From the NCBI RefSeq assembly GCF_016464385.1, contig NZ_JADMLH010000002.1, positions 756,735-820,734 of the forward strand: a stretch of DNA of 64,000 nt, given 5' to 3'. The notes beneath the pieces are model-generated. The model made no database searches. It had not been told where the DNA came from and was given only the letters and a program-made list of their open reading frames with translations. Made by a program: the position numbers and the translations under genes. Positions 1 to 7,775 of the stretch are shown here, in pieces. Source of the DNA: Nucisporomicrobium flavum. GTDB lineage: Bacteria; Actinomycetota; Actinomycetes; Mycobacteriales; Micromonosporaceae. Within the stretch, counting starts at the first letter, position 1. Each line of letters begins with the position of its first letter.

Positions 1-393
1 CTGGCCGAAGATGCGCTGGTCGTCCGAGGCGAACAGGACGACCAGGCGTCCCTCGTACCAGGCCGTCAGTTCCATCCATCGCGGGTTGCGGCGGTTGTCG
101 ACCAGTACCGCTCCGGCCATGCCGCCGCCCGCGAGGACCCCGGCCGTGCAGAGCAGCGCCTGCGCCGAGCCGTACAGCACGGCGACGCTGAAGGCGAGCA
201 GCAGCTCCACGCCTCCGCAGTACAACGCCACGATGAGGCCTGGATGGGTGTAGATCTGCTCGGGATCCAGGATGGCCAGCCGGCGTACCGGGTAGCGGGC
301 CGAGGGCGTCTCGATGTAGACGTCCGTTACTACGATGTCCGGGCCGGGGTAGAGGATCCGGTGGTTCGATGAGGTGACTGATTCCGCAGACAT
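1..393 (-). CDS. DUF6232 family membrane protein (3' end outside window)
   Basis: The first 131 codons are visible and the reading frame is still open at the left edge. It starts at ATG behind a GAGGAGG-like ribosome site. The N-terminal part reads as a small beta-rich segment ending in YPVRRLAIL, followed by two adjacent hydrophobic segments (about residues 50-67 and 72-90) and then a second basic/beta part. This layout matches the DUF6232 family, common in Actinoplanes and Streptomyces and of unknown function. It is transcribed away from the sigma-factor operon downstream of it. Confidence 0.7.
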   Translation of the reverse strand, partial: MSAESVTSSNHRILYPGPDIVVTDVYIETPSARYPVRRLAILDPEQIYTHPGLIVALYCGGVELLLAFSVAVLYGSAQALLCTAGVLAGGGMAGAVLVDNRRNPRWMELTAWYEGRLVVLFASDDQRIFGQ

Positions 394-605
394 GGCGACC
401 CCTCCTCAAGCCATCGTCAGTCGTGAGCCAGCCGTCAGCAAGCTTCACTCATGACTAGGCGGTCCGCTCACCGCAGTCTGCAGAACGCAGATTAGAAGAT
501 TCGTCCCCTTCATGCCATTTTAGAACGCCGGATTTGAGAAGTAGGCGTGCTTCACCCGTTCCCGCACTGAACGAACGCTCAGGTGATCTCCGGAGCGAAG
601 GCGGG

Positions 606-1394
606 TCACTTGAGCCTGGGTGCCTCGTACAGGTCGCTGGCCAGCAGGCCCTCCACCGTCTTCCCGTCGCTCAGTCGCAACGCCAGCTGGGTGCCCACGC
701 TCTGCGGCCCGTCCGGCTCCGGGTACCAGGCCAGGAAGAAGCCGTCCTTGACCGTCGCGTGCACCGCCGGGCTCTTCGGGACCGTGATGGTGACTCCGGT
801 GACGTCCGAGCCGAGGTGCCCGGCGATCAACCGGCAATAGTCTTCTTCGGTACGCAGCTGGCCGTACGCCTGCAGTTCGACGCCCTCGCGGCCGAGCTGC
901 GCGTCGTTGACCGGGGCCGCGAAGATGCTGGCGCCGTGGACCGCGCCGTCGCGGTCGCGGAAGCAGGTGGCGGTCCAGGTTTTCGTGGTGATGCTCAGGT
1001 ACGCGTACGCGCCGCGCTGTTCGCCGAGGATGAGGCGGGGGGTGCGGGCCTCCGCCGCGGTGGCCGGTTCGCCGACGTCCGGAACGCAGCGGTTGACGAT
1101 GGCGGTCGCCTGGGTCGCGGGCAGGGGCCGGGCGTCGGGGGTCCAGGAGGCGTACGCGCGATCCGCGCCGAGGTTGGGCAGGGCGAGCGCGGCGGCGCTG
1201 ACCGCGAGGGCCGCCGCGGCGACGGTGATCAGTCGGCGGCGGCGTGCCGGGGAGCCCGCCTTCGCGAGGACCGGGGAAGGGTCGGAGGCGACGATGCGGT
1301 CGACGAGCGCCTGGGCGGGCGCTTGTCCGACGCGGGCGGGCACCGGTTCGGCGGCGGCGCGCAGGGCCTGGTCGAGGTCGAGGTGGCGGCTCAT
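606..1394 (-). CDS. Single-pass membrane protein coupled to ECF sigma factor (possible anti-sigma or sensor)
   Basis: A 262-residue protein whose start overlaps the stop of the preceding sigma-factor gene by four bases (ATGA), so translation is probably coupled. Residues 1-52 are cytoplasmic, acidic and then Arg-rich (ARRRR), about 53-76 form one membrane segment, and the rest would lie outside. The outer part has several cysteines and a WTPDARPLP segment just after the membrane. No zinc-binding HxxxCxxC anti-sigma motif is present. The role as a regulator or sensor of the neighbouring sigma factor is inferred from position and topology only. Confidence 0.7.
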   Translation of the reverse strand: MSRHLDLDQALRAAAEPVPARVGQAPAQALVDRIVASDPSPVLAKAGSPARRRRLITVAAAALAVSAAALALPNLGADRAYASWTPDARPLPATQATAIVNRCVPDVGEPATAAEARTPRLILGEQRGAYAYLSITTKTWTATCFRDRDGAVHGASIFAAPVNDAQLGREGVELQAYGQLRTEEDYCRLIAGHLGSDVTGVTITVPKSPAVHATVKDGFFLAWYPEPDGPQSVGTQLALRLSDGKTVEGLLASDLYEAPRLK

Positions 1395-1963
1395 AACGGG
1401 GCTCCCGTCTCGGAGATCGGGGTGGAGGTGGGGTGGCGGTGACCGGCGGTGGCTTCCTGCTGCAGCAGGCGTCGCCGCAGGCGGCGGCGGGCCCGCAGGA
1501 GCCGGACGCTGAACGCGGCCCGGGAGATGCCTAGGACGCGGGCGGCCTGCGCGCCGGTGAGGTTCTCGAAGACCGTCAGGGTGAGCGCCTGCTGGTCGTC
1601 GGGACTCAGGTGCTGCCAGGCGCGGACCAGGTCGACGCGGGCGGCCACGCCGTCGGCCTCGGCGGCGGTGGCGGTGTCGTTCGGCTCGCGCAGGATCCGC
1701 AGCGCGAGGCTGCGTTGCCGCTGGTCGCTGCGCTGACGGTTGCGCAGGGTGTGCTGGGCGGTGACGAAGAGCCAGGCGCGGGCGTCGTCGAGCGTTTCGG
1801 GTACGTCGGCGAAGCGGCGCCAGGCGGTGAGGAACACCTCCGCGACCACGTCGTCGGCGATCGCCAGGTGGGTGCGGCGCTCGACGAAGCAGACCAGGTC
1901 GTCGTACGTGGCCTGGAACAGGGCGCGGAAGGCGGTCTCGGCATCCGCCGTGGGTTGGCTCAC
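1391..1963 (-). CDS. ECF-type RNA polymerase sigma factor
   Basis: A 190-residue sigma-70 family protein. Region 2 spans about residues 10-75 (FRALFQATYDDLVCFVERRT, then DDVVAEVFLTAWRRF), and region 4 about 115-170 (LSPDDQQALTLTVFENLTG, then a QAARVLGIS-type helix-turn-helix). It is the middle gene of three overlapping genes: its start overlaps the acyltransferase stop and its stop overlaps the start of the membrane protein, both as ATGA. Such factors direct RNA polymerase to a small regulon, usually including their own operon. The target promoter is not identifiable here. Confidence 0.9.
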   Translation of the reverse strand: MSQPTADAETAFRALFQATYDDLVCFVERRTHLAIADDVVAEVFLTAWRRFADVPETLDDARAWLFVTAQHTLRNRQRSDQRQRSLALRILREPNDTATAAEADGVAARVDLVRAWQHLSPDDQQALTLTVFENLTGAQAARVLGISRAAFSVRLLRARRRLRRRLLQQEATAGHRHPTSTPISETGAPL

Positions 1964-3069
1964 GACCTCACATGTTCGGCAGGGGCTTCGGTGCTACCGA
2001 CTTTTTTCGGCGACGGGCTCGCGAGGGTAGCAAGCACCGGCGCGAGCGGCCGTTCCACGAACCGGTGCACCAGCCACGCGACCGTCAGCAGGACGGTGAC
2101 CGCAGCCGTGATCAGGACCGGGGCGGGCAGGCCGGTGTGGGCGTACGCGGTGCGGATCAGGCTGTATCCGATGCGCTGGTGCAGCAGATAGAACGGGTAC
2201 GTGAGCGCGCCGGCGGTGGCGAGCCAGCGCCACGTGAGGCGGTCGGTGTACCCGAGGGCTATGGCGAGCAGCACCCCGTACGCGATGGTCAGCAGGAGGT
2301 AGGCCGGCCAGGCCGGGACCGCGAAGCCGGGTTTGAGGTCGAGGACGCGCACGTGCACCCGTTGCAGGCTGACCAACCAGCAGCCGGCCAGCAGCAGGCC
2401 GAGGCGGCGGTCGGGACCGAAGCGGCGCATGAGGGACATGGTCACGCCGGCGATGAAGTACGGCGCGAAGTCGGGCATGACCAGGTCGGTCACGAGCGAG
2501 CGCGGGTGGGCGGGGATCACGACGGCAGCGACGAGCCAACACGTGGCGAAGGTGGCGACGCGCTTGCGGGAGAGCCCGGCGCCGACGAGGCAGGCGAACA
2601 GCAGGTAGAACCGGATCTCGCACCAGAGGGTCCAGTACACCGTGTCGACGAGGGGCGTGCCGAGCGGCTCGGCGAGCATGGTGAGGTTGATGACGATGTC
2701 GCTCACGGCCGGCTGCCCGCTCACGGGCACCCCGTAGGTCACCGGAAGCGCCGTCACCACGGCGGCCGTCAGCAGAACGCCGACCCAGAACGCCGGGTAC
2801 AGGCGTACGGCGCGGGAGACGGCGAAGCCGCGCACGGTCCGGCCCCACCCGCTCGTGGCGATGACGAAGCCGCTGATCAGGAAGAACACCTCGACGCCGA
2901 GGAAACCGTAGATCAGTACGGGCGCCGCGTCCGGCAGGAAGTGCTTCGGGGGCCGTACGCCGTCCAGCCGCCACGAGTCGCCGAAGTGGTACCCGGCCAC
3001 GCCCAGCGCGCAGATCAGCCGTAACCCGTCGAGGGCGTACATGCGTCCGGTCCGGGTAGCCGTCGTCAT
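1960..3069 (-). CDS. Acyltransferase 3 family membrane protein (OafA/YrhL type)
   Basis: A 369-residue integral membrane protein with about ten hydrophobic helices. It opens with YALDGLRLICALGVAGYHFG, carrying the DGLR and following His typical of acyltransferase-3 enzymes, and includes GVEVFFLISGFVI and an arginine-containing second motif (AVRLYPAFW). These proteins move acyl groups onto sugars, lipids or secondary metabolites at the cytoplasmic membrane. Substrate unknown. It heads an overlapping operon with an ECF sigma factor and a membrane protein, so surface acylation may be part of, or a reporter for, that sigma response (inference). Start chosen at ATG behind GGAGG. Confidence 0.85.
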   Translation of the reverse strand: MTTATRTGRMYALDGLRLICALGVAGYHFGDSWRLDGVRPPKHFLPDAAPVLIYGFLGVEVFFLISGFVIATSGWGRTVRGFAVSRAVRLYPAFWVGVLLTAAVVTALPVTYGVPVSGQPAVSDIVINLTMLAEPLGTPLVDTVYWTLWCEIRFYLLFACLVGAGLSRKRVATFATCWLVAAVVIPAHPRSLVTDLVMPDFAPYFIAGVTMSLMRRFGPDRRLGLLLAGCWLVSLQRVHVRVLDLKPGFAVPAWPAYLLLTIAYGVLLAIALGYTDRLTWRWLATAGALTYPFYLLHQRIGYSLIRTAYAHTGLPAPVLITAAVTVLLTVAWLVHRFVERPLAPVLATLASPSPKKVGSTEAPAEHVRS

Positions 3070-3139
3070 CGCCGCCTCCTGCGGGTCCCGGATGCGGGGG
3101 TCGCATCCGGGACCTACATGTGCGGCACAGGGGTGATCG

Positions 3140-3694
3140 TTACAGCCGGGAGCGGCCGGGCCCGTACGTGGTGCCGGCCCGGTCGCGTTCGAGCCAGCCG
3201 GTGTCGACGAGCATCCGGCGTACGGCGGCCACGTCGTCGGTGACCTCGGCCAGCCGCTTGTTGATCTCGTCCTCGTCGTACAGGCCGTCTAGCGCGAGGA
3301 ACCGGGACAGCAGCTCGCCGAGAACCTCGTACCGGTCGCTCAGGGTCGGCGGCATGCTGGTCAGCCGGCCGTGCGAGAAGTTGCCGCGCAGCTGCGGATA
3401 GTCGGCGAGCAGCCCGGCGATGGGTTGCGAGCGTTCGACCGCGGCGGCCGCCTCGCGCAGGCCTTCGAGCCGGGCCCGGTAGAAGCCGTTGCCGGAGCCG
3501 ATGGCCACCCCCAGCGCGACGAGCCGGGCGCAGGCGTCGCCGACCTTGGGCAGCGGCAGATCCAGCCGGTAGCTCAGCTCGCCGAGGCTGGCGCCGTCCT
3601 TGCCGCAGCGGACCAGCTCGGCCAGGGCCAGCAGGCGGGTCTCGCCGGAGAGCTGGGTGAGGACGTCGGCGGCGCGGGCGGCTTCCAGAGACAT
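3140..3694 (-). CDS. DUF2087 winged-helix regulator
   Basis: A 184-residue protein from the ATG at MSLEAARAADV. Residues 10-75 look like an ArsR-type helix-turn-helix (LTQLSGETRLLALAELVR, then SLGELSYRLDLPLPKVGDAC), and the C-terminal half carries the DUF2087 signature around FLALDGLYDEDEINKRLAEV with a following VRRMLVDTGWLERD. These proteins are predicted small transcriptional regulators. A GTG 26 codons further upstream also keeps the frame open, but the extension is low-complexity and unlike the family, so the ATG is preferred. Target unknown. Confidence 0.8.
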   Translation of the reverse strand: MSLEAARAADVLTQLSGETRLLALAELVRCGKDGASLGELSYRLDLPLPKVGDACARLVALGVAIGSGNGFYRARLEGLREAAAAVERSQPIAGLLADYPQLRGNFSHGRLTSMPPTLSDRYEVLGELLSRFLALDGLYDEDEINKRLAEVTDDVAAVRRMLVDTGWLERDRAGTTYGPGRSRL

Positions 3695-3837
3695 CCCGCC
3701 ACCGTACGAACGGCAGTCGGTAGTCGCACCCGAATTCTGAGCGGCACCGTGACTTGTGAACTGCTCATTCACTCACTGTGTGCAACGGACGGGTAGACGT
3801 ACCGTATTTGTCTAGTCACCCATTCCGAATCTCGCGT

Positions 3838-3864
3838 CCTCGTCCCACAGGCCTGGGGACGAGG
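3838..3864 (+). other. Strong hairpin upstream of a small ORF
   Basis: A 9-bp perfect stem (CCTCGTCCC / GGGACGAGG) with a 9-nt loop that is itself nearly self-complementary around AGGCCT, so the dyad is almost continuous with one bulged base. It ends 13 nt before an AGGAGG site and the possible start of a 48-residue ORF. It could be an attenuator or leader structure; it has no T-run. Confidence 0.5.
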
Positions 3865-3887
3865 AGGCCCCGGGGTGAGGAGGAAAT

Positions 3888-4034
3888 GTGGGTGGCGAGC
3901 AGGAGGTCCGCCGGGCCGGACGCAAGCCGAGTCTTCCGTGGCGGACTGCCGGTGAGGTGGCGCTGCTGGCAGTGAAGATCATGGCAGCGGTCGCTGCGCT
4001 CTACGGGGCGCTGAAGGGAGGCGGTCTCGCCTGA
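3888..4034 (+). CDS. Possible 48-residue small protein
   Basis: A short ORF from GTG following AGGAGG by 4 nt (slightly close), reading VGGEQEVRRAGRKPSLPW and then a hydrophobic stretch EVALLAVKIMAAVAALYGAL ending in KGGGLA. The second half could form one membrane helix or an amphipathic peptide; the first half is basic. About three quarters of the third codon positions are G or C, less than in neighbouring genes. The stop codon lies in the loop of the downstream hairpin. Expression is unproven; a start at the in-frame ATG of KIMAAV is also possible. Confidence 0.35.
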   Translation: MGGEQEVRRAGRKPSLPWRTAGEVALLAVKIMAAVAALYGALKGGGLA

Positions 4035-4047
4035 AGGGCGAGACCGC
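4021..4047 (+). terminator. Hairpin terminator
   Basis: Perfect 11-bp stem GCGGTCTCGCC / GGCGAGACCGC with a 5-nt loop TGAAG. The small ORF's stop codon TGA sits in the loop. No T-run follows, as is usual for actinobacterial terminators. Confidence 0.6.
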
Positions 4048-4229
4048 GGCGGTCGGACGTCCTCCGTTGCTGGCAGGCATCACGAGGGCGTCCTTCCGTT
4101 TGTGGAGAGTCTGACACAGCGCGGTGGCCGGCGGCCGATTCATTCGCCCGAGCCGAACTCTGCACTATTCGGACTAATTCGGTGAACCGGTGGTTGGTGC
4201 GGGGCGCACCCTATTTCGGTGGGGCCTAG

Positions 4230-4409
4230 CGCCAAACCGCGGCCGAGGCGTGGCACCTGAGCGCCCCGGAGGTCTCGCGGCACCTGGCCGTCCTGAAGAA
4301 GGCCGGCCTGATCCGGACGGCCCGCCGCGGCCGGTACGTCAGTCACGAGCTCGACCTGTCGGCCACGGCGGCCCTCGGCGCCGACCTGGTGGCCGTCCTG
4401 CTGCGCTGA
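4230..4409 (+). pseudogene. ArsR-type winged-helix regulator, N-terminally truncated remnant
   Basis: After a TAG, the frame reads TAAEAWHLSAPEVSRHLAVL and then KKAGLIRTARRGRYVSHELDL before a stop. This is the recognition helix and wing of an ArsR/HTH_5 regulator (the S-x-PEVSRHL-x-VL-x2-AGL signature). The roughly 30-200 residues that normally precede the helix-turn-helix are missing and no plausible start with a ribosome site is present. I read it as a decayed gene fragment just upstream of the metalloprotease gene. A very short expressed peptide cannot be excluded. Confidence 0.6.
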
Positions 4410-4482
4410 GCCGGTGATTGATCCGCGTCGCCCCGGCGTGCCAGGATCGATCGACTGTCCTCTATCGACGGGTGGCGCGGCG

Positions 4483-6510
4483 ATGACGGTACGGCGTTCG
4501 GCCTCGATGATCTGCGCGATGCTGCTGGCGGTGACCGGAGCCGTGGCGACCCCGGCGCAGGCGGCTCCCGCTCCGCCCGGACCGGACACCCCGTGGCGGA
4601 TGCGCCACTGGCCGCAGACGCAACCCTGGCAGCGGGACCAGCCCGCGCCGGGAAAGGGCGCGCTGCAGCCGATCGATCCGCAGAACTACGAGCTGCCGGA
4701 CACCATGACCTGGGACGATTACCGGCCGGTTCCGCGTACGGACTGGGCCGATCCCGCGACCCCCGGCTCGGTCCGCACCTTCCAGGGCGCGTTGGTCCTG
4801 GTCGACTTCCCGAATCAGCCGTTCGTCGTGACGCAGCCGGCGAACTCCACCATCTACGGCAACCCGTTCTCCGTGCACGACCTGGCGCGTTCCGACGTAC
4901 CCGGGTTCTATCGCGACTTCCTGAACCGGCCCGGAGAGCTGAACCGCGGCCACACCATCCACGAATACTGGATGGAGGATTCCGGCGGCCGCTTCGGCAT
5001 CGAGCTGGGCGCGTTCGGGGTCTATCAAATGCCGTCCAAGAGCCATGAGTACGGCATCGAGAACTCGATGCAGCGCGGTCGTGGCTGCCCCGCCGGGGAC
5101 ACCTGTGGCCGGGATCTGCGCACCGACGCGCGGGCGGCCTGGATCGCGGACGTCGGTGACGCCGTGGCCGCCCGGTACGACTTCGTGTTCTTCCTCGCCG
5201 CGGGGCAGGACGAGTCGTCCACGTGGCAGGAGTTCGGCGAGATGAAGTTCCCCGGCAAGGACGCGGTGAGCGACGCGTTCGGGCCGCCGGACGACGCGCT
5301 GCCCAACTGGAACGCGACCCGGTACGTCGAGTGGACGTCGTGGCAGGCCTCGTCGAACATCTGGCCCAACGCCACCGCCGGGAGCTCGCTGCAGGCCGAG
5401 AGCTCGGGCATGTCGACGTACGCCCACGAGTTCAGCCACATCCTCGGCGTCGGCGACAACTACAACAATCCGTACTCCGTACCGCCGCGCCGGGATTACA
5501 GCGGGCCGTGGGAGATGCTCAGCCGCGGGACGTTCAACGGGCCCGGCGGTCCGCACAGCCGGTGGCTCATTCCCGCGACCGCCGGGGCGTCCATGGGTGC
5601 TCAGCACATGCTGCGCAACAAACTGAAGCTCGGCATCGTCGATGACGCGTCCGTGCTGCGCCTTTCCCGGAGCGCCTTGGCCGCGTCCGGTGTCGTGGTC
5701 GCCCGGGTGACCGCCCGCGAGGCCGAGCCGGGCAAGCGGGGAATCGCCGGCATCAACGTTGCCCTGGACGGCGGCGACGCGAGCCCGGCCTGCGACGCCG
5801 CGGCCGATCCGTACTGCGACGGCGGCGGGTACGACAACTACACGCTCGAGGTGGTCGACCGGATGGGCTTCGACTCGTTCACGCCCGACTCCGGCGTGCT
5901 GCTGGCGAAGACCAAGAACGAGGACGCCGCACCGTTCATCTGGACCATCGACGCCAACCCCCAGGACATCGACAAGGTGGATTTCGTACGGCCGGACGGC
6001 ACCCCGCAGAAGATGACCGTCGGCGATTACCGGCAGCTGTCCGACGCCCTGTTCCACGCCGGCACCGGTTCGGGCAGCGAGTACGAGTACGCCGACACCG
6101 CCAACCGGCTCCACTTCTACGTGCTCGATCCGCACCGGGACGCCTCCGGCGTGCTCTCGTACACGGTGGCCGTACGGTCGCTGGACGGCGCCGGCCCGCA
6201 GCCCCGCGGCGTGGCGGTCGCACCCACCGCGGCCGTCGTGTCGTCCTCGGGCTGGGCGCGCTGCCGGGTCCCGGTCCGCAACCCGGCCGGCGCCACCGAC
6301 GTGTACCGCATCTCCGCCGCGCCGGCCGCCGGCTGGACGACCTGGCTGCCGAAGGAGATCACCGAGGTGGCGGCCGGGCGGACGAAGGCCGTGGACGTGT
6401 ACGTCGAACGGGACGGCGCGGGACGGCGGGGCACGAAGGTGCCGGTCACCGTCACGTCGGAGAGTGATCCGGCCGCCACCGCCACCGCCTCGTGCCGCAT
6501 CCTGGGGTAG
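4483..6510 (+). CDS. Secreted M6-family metalloprotease (immune inhibitor A-like)
   Basis: A 675-residue protein with a signal peptide (residues 1-27, cleaved near TPAQAAPAP). The zinc-binding HEFSH at residues 315-319 in a STYAHEFSHILGVGDNY context is the M6 peptidase hallmark, and earlier PGSVRTFQGALVLVDFPNQP matches the start of the M6 catalytic domain. The C-terminal part (about residues 560-675) is a beta-rich domain with two cysteines (WARC near its start, ASCRILG at the end). It is expected to be exported and to cleave extracellular protein. The start is the ATG giving a proper signal peptide; an upstream in-frame GTG would add 23 unlikely residues. Confidence 0.85.
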   Translation: MTVRRSASMICAMLLAVTGAVATPAQAAPAPPGPDTPWRMRHWPQTQPWQRDQPAPGKGALQPIDPQNYELPDTMTWDDYRPVPRTDWADPATPGSVRTFQGALVLVDFPNQPFVVTQPANSTIYGNPFSVHDLARSDVPGFYRDFLNRPGELNRGHTIHEYWMEDSGGRFGIELGAFGVYQMPSKSHEYGIENSMQRGRGCPAGDTCGRDLRTDARAAWIADVGDAVAARYDFVFFLAAGQDESSTWQEFGEMKFPGKDAVSDAFGPPDDALPNWNATRYVEWTSWQASSNIWPNATAGSSLQAESSGMSTYAHEFSHILGVGDNYNNPYSVPPRRDYSGPWEMLSRGTFNGPGGPHSRWLIPATAGASMGAQHMLRNKLKLGIVDDASVLRLSRSALAASGVVVARVTAREAEPGKRGIAGINVALDGGDASPACDAAADPYCDGGGYDNYTLEVVDRMGFDSFTPDSGVLLAKTKNEDAAPFIWTIDANPQDIDKVDFVRPDGTPQKMTVGDYRQLSDALFHAGTGSGSEYEYADTANRLHFYVLDPHRDASGVLSYTVAVRSLDGAGPQPRGVAVAPTAAVVSSSGWARCRVPVRNPAGATDVYRISAAPAAGWTTWLPKEITEVAAGRTKAVDVYVERDGAGRRGTKVPVTVTSESDPAATATASCRILG

Positions 6511-6570
6511 TGGCCGAAAAAATCTGATCTCGAGTGCACACGCGAGGGCCCGGCAGACGTCCTACTGGGT

Positions 6571-7089
6571 GTGACCTTCGAGCAGTTCGCGGTGGCCCGG
6601 CTCCCGAGCCTGCTGCGGTACGCGGTCGTCCTCACCGGCGACCGCGACCTCGCGCAGGACGTCGTCCAGGAGGTTCTGGCGCGGGCACAGGTGAAATGGC
6701 GGCGGATCAGCGATGCCGACTCGCCCGAGGCGTACGTGCGCCGAATGGTGCTCAACGAGTACCTGTCCTGGCGGCGTAGCTGGGCGGTGCGCAACGTCCA
6801 CGCGGTGGGTGAGCGGCTCGTCGACCTCGACGACGCGCGGGGCGGGGTGAACGACCCGGCCCAGGGTGTCGTGGAAGCCGACGCGTTGTGGAACCGGCTG
6901 GCCACGCTGGGCCGCAAGCAGCGGGCGGTGCTGGTGCTGCGGTACTACGAGCAGCTGGACGACGAGGCGATCGCCGACCTGGTCGGCTGTTCGCCGGCGA
7001 CCGTCCGCAGCCATGCCTCGAGGGCGCTGAAGACGCTCCGGCTGTCACCGGAGTTCGCGCACAGGATTCACGCCAAGGAGGCGTCGTGA
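6571..7089 (+). CDS. SigE-family RNA polymerase sigma factor
   Basis: A 172-residue factor of the actinobacterial SigE70 type: FEQFAVARLPSLLRYAVVLT in region 2, DLAQDVVQEVLARAQVKW, EAYVRRMVLNEYLSWRR, then region 4 with LGRKQRAVLVLRYYEQLDD and a helix-turn-helix ending in VRSHASRALKTLR. Starts at GTG. Its last bases overlap the start of the next gene as GTGA, making it the first cistron of a coupled three-gene operon with a membrane protein and an amidoligase. Confidence 0.9.
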   Translation: MTFEQFAVARLPSLLRYAVVLTGDRDLAQDVVQEVLARAQVKWRRISDADSPEAYVRRMVLNEYLSWRRSWAVRNVHAVGERLVDLDDARGGVNDPAQGVVEADALWNRLATLGRKQRAVLVLRYYEQLDDEAIADLVGCSPATVRSHASRALKTLRLSPEFAHRIHAKEAS

Positions 7090-7775
7090 TCGACAATGAG
7101 GACCGGCTTCGCGAAGCCTTCGAGAGCCACGAGCACCTGGCTCCCGACGCGGAGCAGGTTTACGCCCGCGTGCGGGAGCTGTCCCGCTCGTACCAGTGGC
7201 GTCGCCGTGGCCTGCAGGTCGCCGGCGGCACCGTGCTCGGCGCCGGGCTCGTGGCCGGGGTGCTGAACCTGCCGTCGATCCTGCCCGCCGGCCAGGGCGG
7301 CAACGACGGGGCCATGGTGGCGCCGGCCGCCGCGCCGCAGACGCCCTCGCCGTCCCCGTCGGTGCGCGCGCCGCGCAGCTCGGAGCTGCCGGACGAGCCG
7401 AACCCGATGGACGCGCACCAGAAGCAGTACGACGCCTACTTCAACGCCGGCTACGACTATGACGACGCCGTGAAGCTGGCCAAGAAGTGGAAGCTGAAGT
7501 CGGACGACGACCACATCGACGCCGTGAAGATCCGCGCCGGCCAGTGGCTGCTCGACGGCAAGAAGCTGCCGGTCAGGCCGAGCAACGACCCGGATTCCGC
7601 GGACGTCACCACGCCGAAGGAAGAGCAGCAGGTCAACGCGTTCTTCCGCGCGGGCTACGACTACGACGACGCGGTGCGGCTGGCCAAGATGTGGAAGAAG
7701 GCCACGCCGTACGAGGCGAAGATCGCGGGCGGGAAGAAGCTCATCGCCGGAGAGAGCCTGCCGTTCCAGCCGTGA
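7086..7775 (+). CDS. Single-pass membrane protein with duplicated YDYDDAV repeat, partner of SigE-type factor
   Basis: A 229-residue protein starting at GTG inside the sigma-factor stop. Residues 1-42 are charged and cytoplasmic, about 43-63 form one membrane helix (VAGGTVLGAGLVAGVLNLPS), followed by a Pro/Ser-rich linker. The outer part holds two copies of a motif: AYFNAGYDYDDAVKLAKKWK and AFFRAGYDYDDAVRLAKMWK, about 60 residues apart, each followed by a KI-x-AG-x2-L segment. The repeat suggests a small binding module duplicated in tandem. Anti-sigma or sensor role is inferred from the coupling. Its stop overlaps the amidoligase start. Confidence 0.75.
   Translation: MIDNEDRLREAFESHEHLAPDAEQVYARVRELSRSYQWRRRGLQVAGGTVLGAGLVAGVLNLPSILPAGQGGNDGAMVAPAAAPQTPSPSPSVRAPRSSELPDEPNPMDAHQKQYDAYFNAGYDYDDAVKLAKKWKLKSDDDHIDAVKIRAGQWLLDGKKLPVRPSNDPDSADVTTPKEEQQVNAFFRAGYDYDDAVRLAKMWKKATPYEAKIAGGKKLIAGESLPFQP

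Noticed and set aside
477..491. TCTGC-AGAAC-GCAGA dyad in the 394-605 gap
   Set aside because: Short and common by chance at this base composition; no adjacent regulator.
4462..6135. 557-codon open frame opposite the M6 protease
   Set aside because: Composition typical of antisense frames at high G+C; the plus strand encodes a complete protease with HEFSH.
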